Below, piece by piece: positions 56,155-64,000 of a DNA stretch of 64,000 nt; the stretch's first letter is position 1; every line of letters starts with the position of its first letter. A program made the translations under genes and the position numbers. Under the pieces are notes generated by a model. That model worked only from the letters and a program-made list of their open reading frames with translations, was not told where the DNA came from and ran no database searches. The stretch comes from Sorangium cellulosum (lineage in GTDB: Bacteria; Myxococcota_A; Polyangia; Polyangiales; Polyangiaceae): positions 7,516,501-7,580,500 of the forward strand of contig NZ_CP012673.1 in assembly GCF_002950945.1 (NCBI RefSeq), given 5' to 3'.

Positions 56155-57393
56155 TTATTGCTGGACTGAGCCGATGGATCCTTCCACGAGGTAATTCATG
56201 TTCTCCAGGGCGAGATCGGTCTGCTTCTGCTCGACGCTCTCGGCGAGGATCACCTTTCCCTCGTTGTCCTTGATCGGGCCCTTGAAGATGGTGAGCGTGC
56301 CCTCAGTGAGCTTCGCCTTCGCCTCCTCGGCCTTCTTCTTCGCCTCCTCGGAGACGGCGGGGCCGTAGGGCGAGAGCTTGATGAACCCCTCCTTGAAACC
56401 GCCGCGCAGGAGATGGGGATACTGCTTTCCCTCGCGGATCCAGCTCATGTAGTCGGTGTAGACCTTGGCCCAGTTCCACTCGGCGCCGGTGAGGTACCCC
56501 TTGGGGGCGAGCGTCGCCTGGTTCGTGTGATAGCCGGTGCTGAAGGCGCCGCGGCGCTCGGCGAGCTCGATGATCACCTTGGGCGAGTCGACGTGGGCGG
56601 TCAGGACGTCCACGCCCTGATCGATGAGGCTGTTCGCCGCCTCCGCCTCCTTGATGGGCATCGACCAGTCGCCGGTGAAGATCACCGCCGTCGTCGCGCT
56701 CGGATTCACGCTCCGGGCGCCCAGCGTGAACGCGTTGACGTTGCGCAGCACCTGCGGGATGGGCTTCGCCGCGATGAACCCGAGCTTGCCGCTCTTCGTC
56801 GTCATCCCGGCGACGATGCCGGACACGTACTCCGCCTCGTCGATGTAACCGAAGTAGCTGCCGACGTTGGCCGGGTGCTTCGAACCGTCGTAGAGGCCGC
56901 CGCAGTGGAGGAACGTCTTGTCCGGGAACCTCTCCGCCTGCCTGAGGATGTACGGATCGAAGTAGCCGAAGGACGTCGGGAAGATCACCGCCGCGCCGTC
57001 GAGGTTGATCATGCTCTCGATCGTCTTCTGCACGGCGACCGTCTCGGGGACGTTCTCCTCCTCGCGGGTCTTCACGCCGGCCAGCTTCGCGACGGCGGCG
57101 GCGCCCTCGGCGTGCGCCTGGTTGTACCCGTAATCGTCCCTGGGGCCGACGTAGATGAAGCCCACCGTGAGCGGCTGCTCGCTCGCGGCCTCCTTGCCGC
57201 ACGAGGCGGGCAGCAGGGCGAGGGAGACGAACAACGGCCGGAGAGAGGCCAAAAAGCGCGGCCCGCGTGGCGCGTCGGCCCTGGACAGAGGAGGAGATCG
57301 CAGGGTGTTCTTCACGGCATGAATGTGTACGCCCGTCTGCTTTTCTGGATCTTTTCCCTGACGTGAATTCGCCGCGATCTGCGCGATGGGCAT
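56155..57393 (-). CDS. BMP family ABC transporter substrate-binding lipoprotein
   Basis: 412 residues in the open frame; GTG at 57315 is the more likely start, giving a lipoprotein signal ending LALLPASC. The mature protein has the Bmp (basic membrane protein/PnrA) fold: VGFIYVGPRDDYGYNQAHAEGA, ETVAVQKTIESMINL, HCGGLYDGSKHPANVGSYFG and TDYMSWIREGKQYPHLLRGG. It would capture the substrate in the periplasm for the importer encoded convergently at 50998-56053. Having the binding protein in the opposite orientation, with only 101 bases between stops, means it is controlled separately. Confidence 0.9.
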   Translation of the reverse strand: MPIAQIAANSRQGKDPEKQTGVHIHAVKNTLRSPPLSRADAPRGPRFLASLRPLFVSLALLPASCGKEAASEQPLTVGFIYVGPRDDYGYNQAHAEGAAAVAKLAGVKTREEENVPETVAVQKTIESMINLDGAAVIFPTSFGYFDPYILRQAERFPDKTFLHCGGLYDGSKHPANVGSYFGYIDEAEYVSGIVAGMTTKSGKLGFIAAKPIPQVLRNVNAFTLGARSVNPSATTAVIFTGDWSMPIKEAEAANSLIDQGVDVLTAHVDSPKVIIELAERRGAFSTGYHTNQATLAPKGYLTGAEWNWAKVYTDYMSWIREGKQYPHLLRGGFKEGFIKLSPYGPAVSEEAKKKAEEAKAKLTEGTLTIFKGPIKDNEGKVILAESVEQKQTDLALENMNYLVEGSIGSVQQ

Positions 57394-57447
57394 TGAGCGC
57401 GCGTTGCGTGCTGTGGCATGGTGTCCATCAACAGACGAGGTTTCGAG

Positions 57448-57843
57448 ATGGCCTGGTCAGATTCAAACCCAGCACCGACGCGAGAGTCGGTGCCTGTGCA
57501 GTTGCCGTTCATCGTTGCGAACGTGGCGGCGGTCGCTGCGCGTCCGGAGTCGGTCCCGTGGCGGCGCTTCCGGGAGGGCGTCGAGATCCACCGCCTCTAC
57601 GGCGACGTCAGCGAGGGCGCCTCTGCGGCGCTGCTGCGCTACGCGCCGGGCGCCTCCGTGCCGCAGCACGTCCACCGCGGCCACGAGCACATCCTCGTGC
57701 TCTCGGGCTCGCAATCGGACGAACGCGGGCTCCACCGGGCCGGGACGCTCGTGGTGAACACGCCCGGAACCCGGCACAGCGTCGCCAGCGCGGAGGGCTG
57801 CATCGTCCTCGCGATCTGGGAGCAACCCGTCGTCTTCATCTGA
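57448..57843 (+). CDS. ChrR-like cupin domain protein
   Basis: 131 residues from ATG 57448; the frame is open to 57418. The single cupin carries the metal-binding motif in PQHVHRGHEHILVLSGSQSD (His-His-Glu) and a second His in NTPGTRHSVASAEGC. Related domains occur in ChrR anti-sigma factors and dioxygenase-like proteins. Here no anti-sigma domain is present and no sigma factor is nearby. It lies 91 bases ahead of the kinase gene and may share its promoter region. Confidence 0.8.
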   Translation: MAWSDSNPAPTRESVPVQLPFIVANVAAVAARPESVPWRRFREGVEIHRLYGDVSEGASAALLRYAPGASVPQHVHRGHEHILVLSGSQSDERGLHRAGTLVVNTPGTRHSVASAEGCIVLAIWEQPVVFI

Positions 57844-57934
57844 ATCCATCTGCGCACAGGACCCCTGTGCGCAGATGTGCGACATCTCTATCCCGCGCTC
57901 GTCGTCCGCGCTAATCTCTCGCCCCGTGCTTGTC

Positions 57935-59260
57935 ATGGCCATCGGGGCGCAACCCGCCGCGGGCGACCTGTTCGCCGGCAAATACCGCATCGAGCAGCTG
58001 CTCGGAGAGGGCGGCATGGGGCTCGTGTTCCGCGCGCGGCACATCCACCTCGACGAGCCGGTCGCGATCAAGCTCCTGCGGGACGAGTTCATGAGGGACC
58101 CTCTCCTCGTCGAGCGATTCCTGCGCGAGGCGCGCGCGGCCGCCAAGATCAAGAGCGATCACGTCGTCCGCGTGTTCGATGCCGACACGCTCGACGCCGG
58201 CCCCCCTTACCTCGTGATGGAGTACCTCCAAGGCCACGATCTGGCCACGCTCCTGCAGCAGAGCGGCCCGATGGCCCCGGCGGAGGCCGTCGGGCACGTG
58301 CTCGCGGCGTGCGACGCGCTCGCCGAGGCCCACGCGCTCGGCATCGTCCACCGCGACCTGAAGCCCGCGAACCTCTTCGCCGCGCGCCAGCGGGACGGCT
58401 CGACCTGCACCAAGATCCTCGACTTCGGCATCTCCAAGCTCGCGGGCGCGACGGAAGAGCTGACCCGGAGCGGCGCGGTGCTCGGCTCCCCGCTGTACAT
58501 GGCCCCCGAGCAGATGAGGTCGTCGCGCGGCGTCGATCACCGGGCCGACATCTGGTCGCTCGGTGCCGTGCTCTACAAGCTCCTGACCGACGCGGCCCCC
58601 TTCCCGGCCGCGAACCTCCAGCAGCTCGGCATGCTCGTGCTCATGGCCGATCCGGTCCCCCCGCGGCAGCATCGGCCGGACCTCCCGGAGGACCTCGAGG
58701 CCGTCGTGCTCCGCTGCCTGGAGAAGCCGCGGGAGCGGCGGTTCTCCACGGTCCTGGAGCTCGCGGCCGCGCTCGCGCCCTTCGCGACGGAGGCGGCGGA
58801 GCGCGTGCTCTCGCGGGACCGGCCGCCCGCGCCCGAGCCCCCGTCCGGAGCGCCACCGCGCGAGACGGCGCGGCCCGCGCCGCCCACGCAGGCGCCGCTG
58901 CTCGGGCAGGGCACCGCGCCGCCGCGGGACGTGATGGCCGCCGCGGTCCCCGGCCCTTCGCCGGGCGGCGCTGCGCCGCGCCGGTGGTTCACGCGGCAGG
59001 GCGCGGCGCTCGCCGCGGCGGCGCTCATGGCGGGGGCGCTGCTCGCCCTCATCCTCTACGTACGCCGCTCGCCCTCGGAACCCTCGCAGCCCCCAGACGA
59101 GCCCACCGCGCAGCCTGCTGCAGGCACAACGGATCTTTCCTGTCCCACCGCACCTACGACCAACGAGCCTGCCCCCGGCGAAGGCGCGGTCGCGCCGCGG
59201 CCGTCCGCCGGCGCGCGCGAGCTCACGCCCGGATCTGCGCCCCGTCCGTCCTGCCCGTGA
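57935..59260 (+). CDS. Transmembrane Ser/Thr protein kinase (Pkn/Hanks type)
   Basis: About 441 residues. The kinase domain (residues 15-280) is complete: GEGGMGLVFRARH, the ATP Lys in VAIKLL, catalytic loop HRDLKPANLF, DFGISKLAG, and APEQM with the activation segment. A Pro-rich linker leads to one transmembrane helix (GAALAAAALMAGALLALILY) and a short extracytoplasmic Pro/Thr/Gly tail of 60 residues without a folded sensor. ATG at 57935 fits family alignment; the frame is open to 57875. Its last 38 bases overlap the stop end of the convergent gene. Phosphorylation of FHA proteins such as the regulator at 35797 is conceivable but not shown. Confidence 0.93.
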   Translation: MAIGAQPAAGDLFAGKYRIEQLLGEGGMGLVFRARHIHLDEPVAIKLLRDEFMRDPLLVERFLREARAAAKIKSDHVVRVFDADTLDAGPPYLVMEYLQGHDLATLLQQSGPMAPAEAVGHVLAACDALAEAHALGIVHRDLKPANLFAARQRDGSTCTKILDFGISKLAGATEELTRSGAVLGSPLYMAPEQMRSSRGVDHRADIWSLGAVLYKLLTDAAPFPAANLQQLGMLVLMADPVPPRQHRPDLPEDLEAVVLRCLEKPRERRFSTVLELAAALAPFATEAAERVLSRDRPPAPEPPSGAPPRETARPAPPTQAPLLGQGTAPPRDVMAAAVPGPSPGGAAPRRWFTRQGAALAAAALMAGALLALILYVRRSPSEPSQPPDEPTAQPAAGTTDLSCPTAPTTNEPAPGEGAVAPRPSAGARELTPGSAPRPSCP

Positions 59261-59864
59261 CGCCCTGGATCAGGCGCAGCGCCTGCTGGAGCCCCTCGAG
59301 CACCGACCTGAGCATCTCGAGCACTGGCCCGTTGGCGCCGCGCATCTGCGCCATGAGGGCGGCGTTGTCCACGGCCTGCGCAGCCTGCGCCGGCGACGGA
59401 GCCGTCGCCGCGAGCGCCGCGATCCGCTCCCGCGCCGCGCCGAGCGCGAGCTCGTGCACGGGCTGACCGCGAGGCCCCGACACGCCCATCGCCAGCTGCA
59501 GGATCTCCTCGGTGATCTGGCGCGTCCGGATCTGCTCGGGCCCCGCAGGCCCGTCCATCACCTCGGGCGGCGTCCGCACCATGCGCCCGAGCTCGGTGAG
59601 GCGCGCGCACAGCTCCTCGGGCGACGCGGCGCCCCCGAGCCCTCGCGCGCCCCCCCTGGCCCCGCGCGCTCCATCACGCGACACCGGCGCGCCGCCGCGC
59701 CCTGCGCGCGCGAGCTGCTGCGCGAGCCCGTCGAGCTGCTGCCACATCGGCACGAGCCGCTCGACGCCCTGGACGAGCTGCACGACGGGGTTGGCCTGCT
59801 CCGGAGGCACCGCGCGCGCAGGGGATTGACCGACGATACGTCCGATGGTGTTGCCGGTCGCCAT
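59223..59864 (-). CDS. Hypothetical protein of the T6SS accessory cluster
   Basis: 213 residues without a signal peptide. The central part is low complexity (RGARGGARGLGG), with Leu/Gln/Ala helices on both sides (VQLVQGVERLVPMWQQLDGL, VLEMLRSVLEGLQQALRLIQ). I recognise no family. It is the last gene in the run DUF2169 - PAAR-lipase - ankyrin - this gene, nine bases behind the ankyrin gene, with GAGGTGA upstream of the ATG. It may be a chaperone, structural helper or second immunity protein; that is only inference. Confidence 0.6.
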   Translation of the reverse strand: MATGNTIGRIVGQSPARAVPPEQANPVVQLVQGVERLVPMWQQLDGLAQQLARAGRGGAPVSRDGARGARGGARGLGGAASPEELCARLTELGRMVRTPPEVMDGPAGPEQIRTRQITEEILQLAMGVSGPRGQPVHELALGAARERIAALAATAPSPAQAAQAVDNAALMAQMRGANGPVLEMLRSVLEGLQQALRLIQGVTGRTDGAQIRA

Positions 59865-59873
59865 GATGTCACC

Positions 59874-60623
59874 TCACCTCGCGTGGCCAGCGGGCACGAT
59901 CGGCTCCTCGCCGCGCTGCCGCATCCGCTCGCGCTCCACCTCGGGGGGGTCGGGGGGCCACCGCACGCCTCCCCGCACGATCCGATCGCGGAGCGCCGCC
60001 ATCTTGCGGAGCGCAGGCGAGCCCGGGAGCTGCCGCGCCATGAGCTCCTCCAGCACGCGCGCGAACGACTGCCCCAGGCGGTTGACGGCGCGGGGATCGG
60101 CCCCGCGGTCGAGGAGCTCCTCCACCTGGTCGAGCTGCAGCGCGCGCAGCGCGTAGGTGATCGCGGGCGTCCCGAGCGAGTCGCGGGCATTCACGTCCGC
60201 GCCGCGGTCGAGGAGGAGGCGCATGTTCTCGACCGTGGCCTCCGTGGCCGCGTGGAAGAGCGCCGGCGTGTGGCCGCGGCCGACCCGCGCGTCGGGCGGC
60301 ACGCCGCCGTCGAGCATCGCCCGCAGGAACGCCGGGCTCTTCGCGAGGATCGCCAGATCGAGGGCGCTCGAGAGGAGCGGCACCACGTGGTGCACGTCGG
60401 CGCCCGCGCGCACGAGCTCGGTCACGATCGGCAAGCGCGCGGGCTCCTGCCCCGACGCCCAGTGCATCGCGAACACGAGCAGCGTCATGTCCTCTGCGCC
60501 GGGGGTGTTCAGGTCCGTCGCCGGCGCGAGCGCGCGGACGGCCGCGACGTCGGCGGCCGCGATGGCCCGCGCGAGCTCACGCTGCGGGCCGAGGAAGAAG
60601 TGGTCGGGGTCGGGCGCGCGCAT
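59874..60623 (-). CDS. Ankyrin-repeat protein, candidate T6SS immunity protein
   Basis: 249 residues with four to five ankyrin repeats: ELARAIAAADVAAVRALAP, TLLVFAMHWASGQEPA, ALDLAILAKSPAFLRAMLDG, PALFHAATEATVENMRLLLD with RGADVNARDSLGTPAITYAL, and DQVEELLDRGADPRAVN. No signal peptide, so it acts in the cytosol or, if exported otherwise, elsewhere. Ankyrin-repeat proteins directly behind lipase effectors of type VI secretion commonly serve as immunity proteins. It starts 11 bases behind the effector stop, consistent with that. Confidence 0.75.
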   Translation of the reverse strand: MRAPDPDHFFLGPQRELARAIAAADVAAVRALAPATDLNTPGAEDMTLLVFAMHWASGQEPARLPIVTELVRAGADVHHVVPLLSSALDLAILAKSPAFLRAMLDGGVPPDARVGRGHTPALFHAATEATVENMRLLLDRGADVNARDSLGTPAITYALRALQLDQVEELLDRGADPRAVNRLGQSFARVLEELMARQLPGSPALRKMAALRDRIVRGGVRWPPDPPEVERERMRQRGEEPIVPAGHAR

Positions 60624-60634
60624 GATGGCTCAGC

Positions 60635-61864
60635 TCAGCATTTCTTGCCGGTCTTCGCGGCGATCTTTCGCTGGTCTTCCTGCTTCTGCCGCTCGATGCC
60701 CTTGATGACGTCGGGCATGAGGTGACGGTGATAGGGATCGAAGCTCGACCCGGGCAGGTCGTGCTTCTTGCCGACGGCGTTGGGCATGAGGGCGCTCAGG
60801 CCGATCTTGGCCACGGCCCCCCACAAGCCGCCGACCCTGTACGCGAGCCGGGTGCCCTTCCACCCCTGCTCCTGGAGGCCCGTGAGCAGCTCGTCATCGA
60901 CGCGGTACGCGGCGATGTCGGCCGGGCGCTCCGTGCCGCCGTAGCCGGTCACCGTGCCCGAGTGCAGGCCCGCCGCGTTGAACGTCCAGCCCTGCGAGCC
61001 GCCCGCCGTCGCCGCGGCCGACGCCAGGCCCCCGCCGAGCGAGTGGCCCGTGTAGTCCACGCTGCCCCCGAGGGTGTTCCCCACGCGCACCGCATCGCGG
61101 TAGTACGGCGACTCGATGTTGAGCCCCTGCGCGAAGTTGTTCTTCCAGTCCGCGCCGCCCTGCGTCCCCCGGAAGGCCACCGTGGGCCGCTGGTCGCCAC
61201 CGAAGACGTCGGGGTCGGGCTCGTAGAGCCGCGTGGCCTCGGGTCGGCTGCCTTCCAGGTCGCCGGGCGTGAGCCCGTAGCGCGCGAGCGCCTCGCGGTC
61301 TTCGGTGATGTCGCGCCAGCCCGTGGGCGCGGGCTTCGAGGGATTGTACGCGTGGTCCGAGAGCGCGGCCTTCTCCGCGGCGACGGTGTTGCGCTCGAAG
61401 CGCTCGGCGGCCTTCTGCGTCGCCGGGTCCCCGCTGTTCTTGCCCGCCTCGATCTGCTCCTTGCGGCACCGGTAGCGGGCCTTCTTGTCGGCCTTGTCCT
61501 GCGCCGGCTTGTCGCCGTTCATCTGCGCCCTGTCGCCGTGGCGCACGACCGGCTGCGCGTTGACCCGGACGCTCGGGCTGTGCTCCTGCGACCAGCTCTG
61601 CTGGCCCACGGTGCCGCTCACGACGCCCTTCGCGCTGCCCGGCTCGTCGCCCTCGGTCGTGGGCATCACGGTCCTGTCGTGCTTCTGCACGCGGCCGTCG
61701 TTGGCGTGCACGTCCTCGCTTGCGTCGAGCGAAGTGTCCAGCCTGGAGACCACGCTGTAGGGCACGGGTGGCGTGCTCGACCCCATCGGCGTCTTGCACA
61801 CGTCGGGCGCGCACGACACCGCCATCCAGGGCTCCTGCTTGCGCGAGAGGACGTTCTCAGCCAC
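60635..61864 (-). CDS. PAAR-like (DUF4150) lipase effector of type VI secretion
   Basis: 409 residues. Residues 10-125 are a PAAR-like DUF4150 domain (PDVCKTPMGSSTPPVPYSVV, GDEPGSAKGVVSGTVGQQ, NAQPVVRHGD), which caps the VgrG spike. Residues 165-400 form a class-3-lipase-like alpha/beta hydrolase: FRGTQGGADWKNNFAQGL with the oxyanion region, the nucleophile elbow GHSLGGG, and a probable catalytic His in YHRHLMPDVI near the C-terminus; the Asp is less certain. It would be delivered into neighbouring cells to attack membrane phospholipids. The start overlaps the DUF2169 gene by 8 bases, and the candidate immunity gene follows after 11 bases. Confidence 0.85.
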   Translation of the reverse strand: MAENVLSRKQEPWMAVSCAPDVCKTPMGSSTPPVPYSVVSRLDTSLDASEDVHANDGRVQKHDRTVMPTTEGDEPGSAKGVVSGTVGQQSWSQEHSPSVRVNAQPVVRHGDRAQMNGDKPAQDKADKKARYRCRKEQIEAGKNSGDPATQKAAERFERNTVAAEKAALSDHAYNPSKPAPTGWRDITEDREALARYGLTPGDLEGSRPEATRLYEPDPDVFGGDQRPTVAFRGTQGGADWKNNFAQGLNIESPYYRDAVRVGNTLGGSVDYTGHSLGGGLASAAATAGGSQGWTFNAAGLHSGTVTGYGGTERPADIAAYRVDDELLTGLQEQGWKGTRLAYRVGGLWGAVAKIGLSALMPNAVGKKHDLPGSSFDPYHRHLMPDVIKGIERQKQEDQRKIAAKTGKKC

Positions 61865-63095
61865 GCCCGACCTCCATCTTCACGAGCGGGGCGCGCGGGT
61901 CGACCTCGAAGCGCGCCTCCATCCGCTGCACCCCGAACGCGCGCGCCACGAGCGCCCGCCACACGCACGTCACGACCATGGACTCGGCGTCCACCGAGAG
62001 CGTGTCGAGCGCCGCGGGCACCGGCACCGGCAGCCCCGCGATCCAGGCCATCACGAAGGCCCGGTGCGGCGGCAGCTCGAACGCGACGCGCCCGTCGCAG
62101 GCGAGGTCGGGGCGCGCGAGGTTCCAGAGCTCGACGCGCAGGCCGGCGTCGGGGTGCGGGATCTGCTGATCGTCGGGCGCCGCGTTCCAGTACGCGAAGG
62201 AGAAGTCGTCGGGGAGGAACGGGTGCCGGCCGGCCACCCACGCGTCGTCGTAGGTGCCCGCGCGCTGGAGCCGCGGCGTCCACGCGCGCCCCACGCACCC
62301 GAGGCCCGCCGGCGCGAACGGGTAGTCCGCCGCGATCTCCGCCATCTGCGGGGCCTCCACGGCGTGCCGCGGGTGCGACGCCACGACGAGGCGCGTGACC
62401 CGGCTGTCGGGCCGCTCGACCTGCGGCGCCGCCACGCGGTCGGGCACCGGCGCGCCGGCGTCGCGCAGCGCGCCCGGGTAGCGCGCCTCCATCCACCCGC
62501 AGCCGACGGGGTTGGTGAAGCACACCTCGTCGAGGAGGGGCGACCTCCCGGGCTCGGCGCTCACGAAGCTGCGGCCGCCGAACGTGTGCTCCCAGCGCAC
62601 CGGGACGCTCGCCGCCGGCTCGGGCCCGGTGAGCTGCCATCCCTCCGCCTTGCGCTCGAACCACCGCGGCCCGCACACCTCCAGGGTCTTGTCGATGAGC
62701 GCGCGCCCCGGCAGCGCGCGCGCGCCGGCGCCGCCTCCGGGGTGCGGGGCGTCGGCCGTCGCCACGCGCAACCGGGCCGTCCAGCGCGCCGCGGGCTCCT
62801 CCCCGGGCGCCCACGCGGTCGCGCGCACGAGCACGTCGCAGCGCGGCTTGAACGGCGAGAGATCGCTCTCGGCGCGGACGCTCGACGTGTTCACCTCCCC
62901 CTCGAACACGTCGCGCAGGAGCAGCCTCCCCGCGCCGTCGTCCGGAGCGAGCTGGCAGCGGTGCGTCACCTCCCCGCCGCCTCCGGGGACGAGACGGTAA
63001 GCCGCCTTCAGCGCGACGACATGGTGCTCCTCGTCATGAGCATCGAGGGCGCTGTAGGCGAGGGCGTCGAATGGGGTGAGGTTCTTGCACTCCAT
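61857..63095 (-). CDS. DUF2169 family T6SS effector adaptor
   Basis: 412 residues of the DUF2169 family, adaptors that load PAAR/DUF4150 effectors onto VgrG. Typical blocks are HHVVALKAAYRL, SDLSPFKPRCDVLVRATAW, VRWEHTFGGRSFV, TNPVGCGW and the late DYPFAPAGLGCVGRAWTPRL. It stands first in the effector operon and overlaps the effector gene by 8 bases, as adaptor genes normally do. No VgrG or structural T6SS gene is inside the window. Confidence 0.88.
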   Translation of the reverse strand: MECKNLTPFDALAYSALDAHDEEHHVVALKAAYRLVPGGGGEVTHRCQLAPDDGAGRLLLRDVFEGEVNTSSVRAESDLSPFKPRCDVLVRATAWAPGEEPAARWTARLRVATADAPHPGGGAGARALPGRALIDKTLEVCGPRWFERKAEGWQLTGPEPAASVPVRWEHTFGGRSFVSAEPGRSPLLDEVCFTNPVGCGWMEARYPGALRDAGAPVPDRVAAPQVERPDSRVTRLVVASHPRHAVEAPQMAEIAADYPFAPAGLGCVGRAWTPRLQRAGTYDDAWVAGRHPFLPDDFSFAYWNAAPDDQQIPHPDAGLRVELWNLARPDLACDGRVAFELPPHRAFVMAWIAGLPVPVPAALDTLSVDAESMVVTCVWRALVARAFGVQRMEARFEVDPRAPLVKMEVGRG

Positions 63096-63333
63096 CGTCG
63101 CACCGCGACCCTATCGGAGCGTGCAAGCGCCTTCAATGGCGACACGCCATGACAACGCCGCGAGGCCGCGTCGCGCGAGGTGGCGCGGCGGAGGAGCGTC
63201 CCGCGCGTGGCCGCGGCGTGACGGCGGAGCTTCGCCCGGCCGCGGCCCTCCCCGCTCGGATATCCTGAGGCGCGTCGCCGAGAACCACGTCGCCCGGACG
63301 CGCGTCGGGCTCACGTCCGATCGCGTCCAGGTG

Positions 63334-63389
63334 CACGTCTTCACATCTTCACATCTTCACGTCTCCACGTCTCCACGTCTCCACGTCGG
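63334..63389. repeat. Seven 8-bp tandem repeats just upstream of a DUF2169 gene
   Basis: Seven octamers of the form CAC(G/A)TCT(T/C) run from 63334 to 63389, ending ten bases before the ATG at 63400. They take up the place of the leader or the core promoter. An in-frame GTG at 63331 would place the octamers inside the reading frame, where a change of unit number would shift the frame. The remaining 63096-63333 is the divergent promoter region between two DUF2169 genes and holds no gene. Confidence 0.8.
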
Positions 63390-63399
63390 ATTCACGTCA

Positions 63400-64000
63400 A
63401 TGCACGTCGTCTGCCAAGGCCTGCTCCGCGCCAGCTCGCTGGAATGGCGACCCACCCCCGACGCGTGGGTGCTCACCATCGCGTGCCATGCGCTGTTCGA
63501 GCTCGCGCCGTTCGAGTCCGCGATGACGAGCGGCCCCGCGGCCCCGCCGGAGGACGAGGGTGACGCGCGGCGGCTCGTCGAGCCGTGGGGCCCGGTCGCG
63601 CCGTTCAAGCGGTGGGGTGAGGTGGTCGTCGTCGGCCACGCGCACGCGCCCGAGGGCATCGCGGTGAAGTCGCTCATCGCGCGGCTCGCCGTGGGCGACA
63701 TCGACAAGGCGATCCAGGTCCGCGGCGATTCGTGCTTCGAGCCGGATGGATCGCTCGGCGAGCCTGCGCCCTTCACGCGCATGCCGCTCCGCTGGGAGCG
63801 CGCCGCCGGAGGTCCGCACACCGCGAACCCGGTCGGCGTGCCGACAGGCAACGGCGCGCTCGCCGATCGGTGGGGGCGAGCGCGCGCGCCGAACCTCTTG
63901 CCCGTGGCCTCGTCGACCGCGATGAGGCACGGCCACCTCTGGCCCGCCGGCTTCGGCCCGCTCCGGCCGGAGTGGCCCGAGCGCGCGCAGCGCCTGCGCC
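63400..64000 (+). CDS. DUF2169 family protein, N-terminal part (runs off the window)
   Basis: 200 residues to the window edge, no stop. The opening MHVVCQGLLRASSLEWRP and the blocks LTIACHALFELAP, WGPVAPFKRWGEVVVVGHAH, APFTRMPLRWERAAGG and PHTANPVGV match DUF2169 (PFKP-like and TNPVGxG-like elements). It is divergent from the adaptor at 61857, and both probably serve different effectors, so a second effector operon is expected to the right. GTG at 63331 is an alternative start. Confidence 0.85.
   Translation, partial: MHVVCQGLLRASSLEWRPTPDAWVLTIACHALFELAPFESAMTSGPAAPPEDEGDARRLVEPWGPVAPFKRWGEVVVVGHAHAPEGIAVKSLIARLAVGDIDKAIQVRGDSCFEPDGSLGEPAPFTRMPLRWERAAGGPHTANPVGVPTGNGALADRWGRARAPNLLPVASSTAMRHGHLWPAGFGPLRPEWPERAQRLR

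Overview
The window is GC-rich (about 70% by eye, falling in some accessory genes) and looks like a chromosome segment from a large-genome myxobacterium of the Polyangiales (Sorangium/Polyangium type). The pointers are an SpvB-like Rhs protein with FG-GAP repeats, a Pkn-type Ser/Thr kinase, an FHA-sigma54-type regulator, a cysteine-rich lipoprotein with a Gly/Ala tail, a DUF1592/DUF1501 pair, an alpha-2-macroglobulin next to PBP1C, and DUF2169/PAAR-like secretion genes. This placement is inferred from gene content; no rRNA or tRNA was seen.

Left region (1-12.2 kb): apart from a glutathione S-transferase, this is an Rhs locus in decay on the minus strand. A large 5'-truncated Rhs gene (6682-12135) is followed downstream by a series of displaced Rhs C-terminal tips, each next to a small candidate immunity gene: an unknown tip with an unknown immunity gene (6049-6740), a nucleotidyltransferase-like tip with a small conserved protein (4892-5837), a ParB/sulfiredoxin-like tip with a pentapeptide-repeat protein (2499-3444), a papain-like tip with an RPGMYLG protein (1850-2437), and finally an orphan immunity pseudogene (310-560). 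The tips share the same Rhs core or pre-toxin sequence, carry deletions, nonsense mutations and one-base indels, and are AT-richer than the core. Two long palindromes (1320-1389, 4808-4879) sit among them.

Middle region (12.4-41 kb) is mostly housekeeping and envelope genes: an HNH endonuclease pair, glycogen phosphorylase, clpS-clpA, apaG, a rhomboid protease, an ATP-grasp-like protein, a PLP-dependent deaminase-like enzyme, a ferritin-like protein, serC, a KGG-repeat stress protein between two tandem-repeat tracts, a fatty acid desaturase, an agmatinase-family enzyme, M18 aminopeptidase, pyrD, a FemAB/GNAT-like protein, a cysteine-rich lipoprotein, an FHA-AAA+ regulator without a normal GAFTGA loop, and a DUF1592/DUF1501 pair.

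Right region (41-64 kb): PBP1C with an alpha-2-macroglobulin lipoprotein (split by one base), a secreted protein of unknown function, a BMP/nucleoside-type ABC importer operon that contains two biuret-amidohydrolase-like enzymes and faces a convergent BMP-family binding protein, a cupin, a Ser/Thr kinase, and a type VI secretion accessory cluster: DUF2169 adaptor, PAAR-like lipase effector, ankyrin-repeat candidate immunity protein, an unknown protein, and a divergent second DUF2169 gene running off the window.

One-base differences at G/C homopolymers break the Rhs gene, clpA and the alpha-2-macroglobulin in the same direction (+1), and a C13 tract breaks one immunity gene. Because clpA is affected, sequence or assembly error is the leading explanation, and phase variation in the Rhs locus should be judged only after read-level checks.
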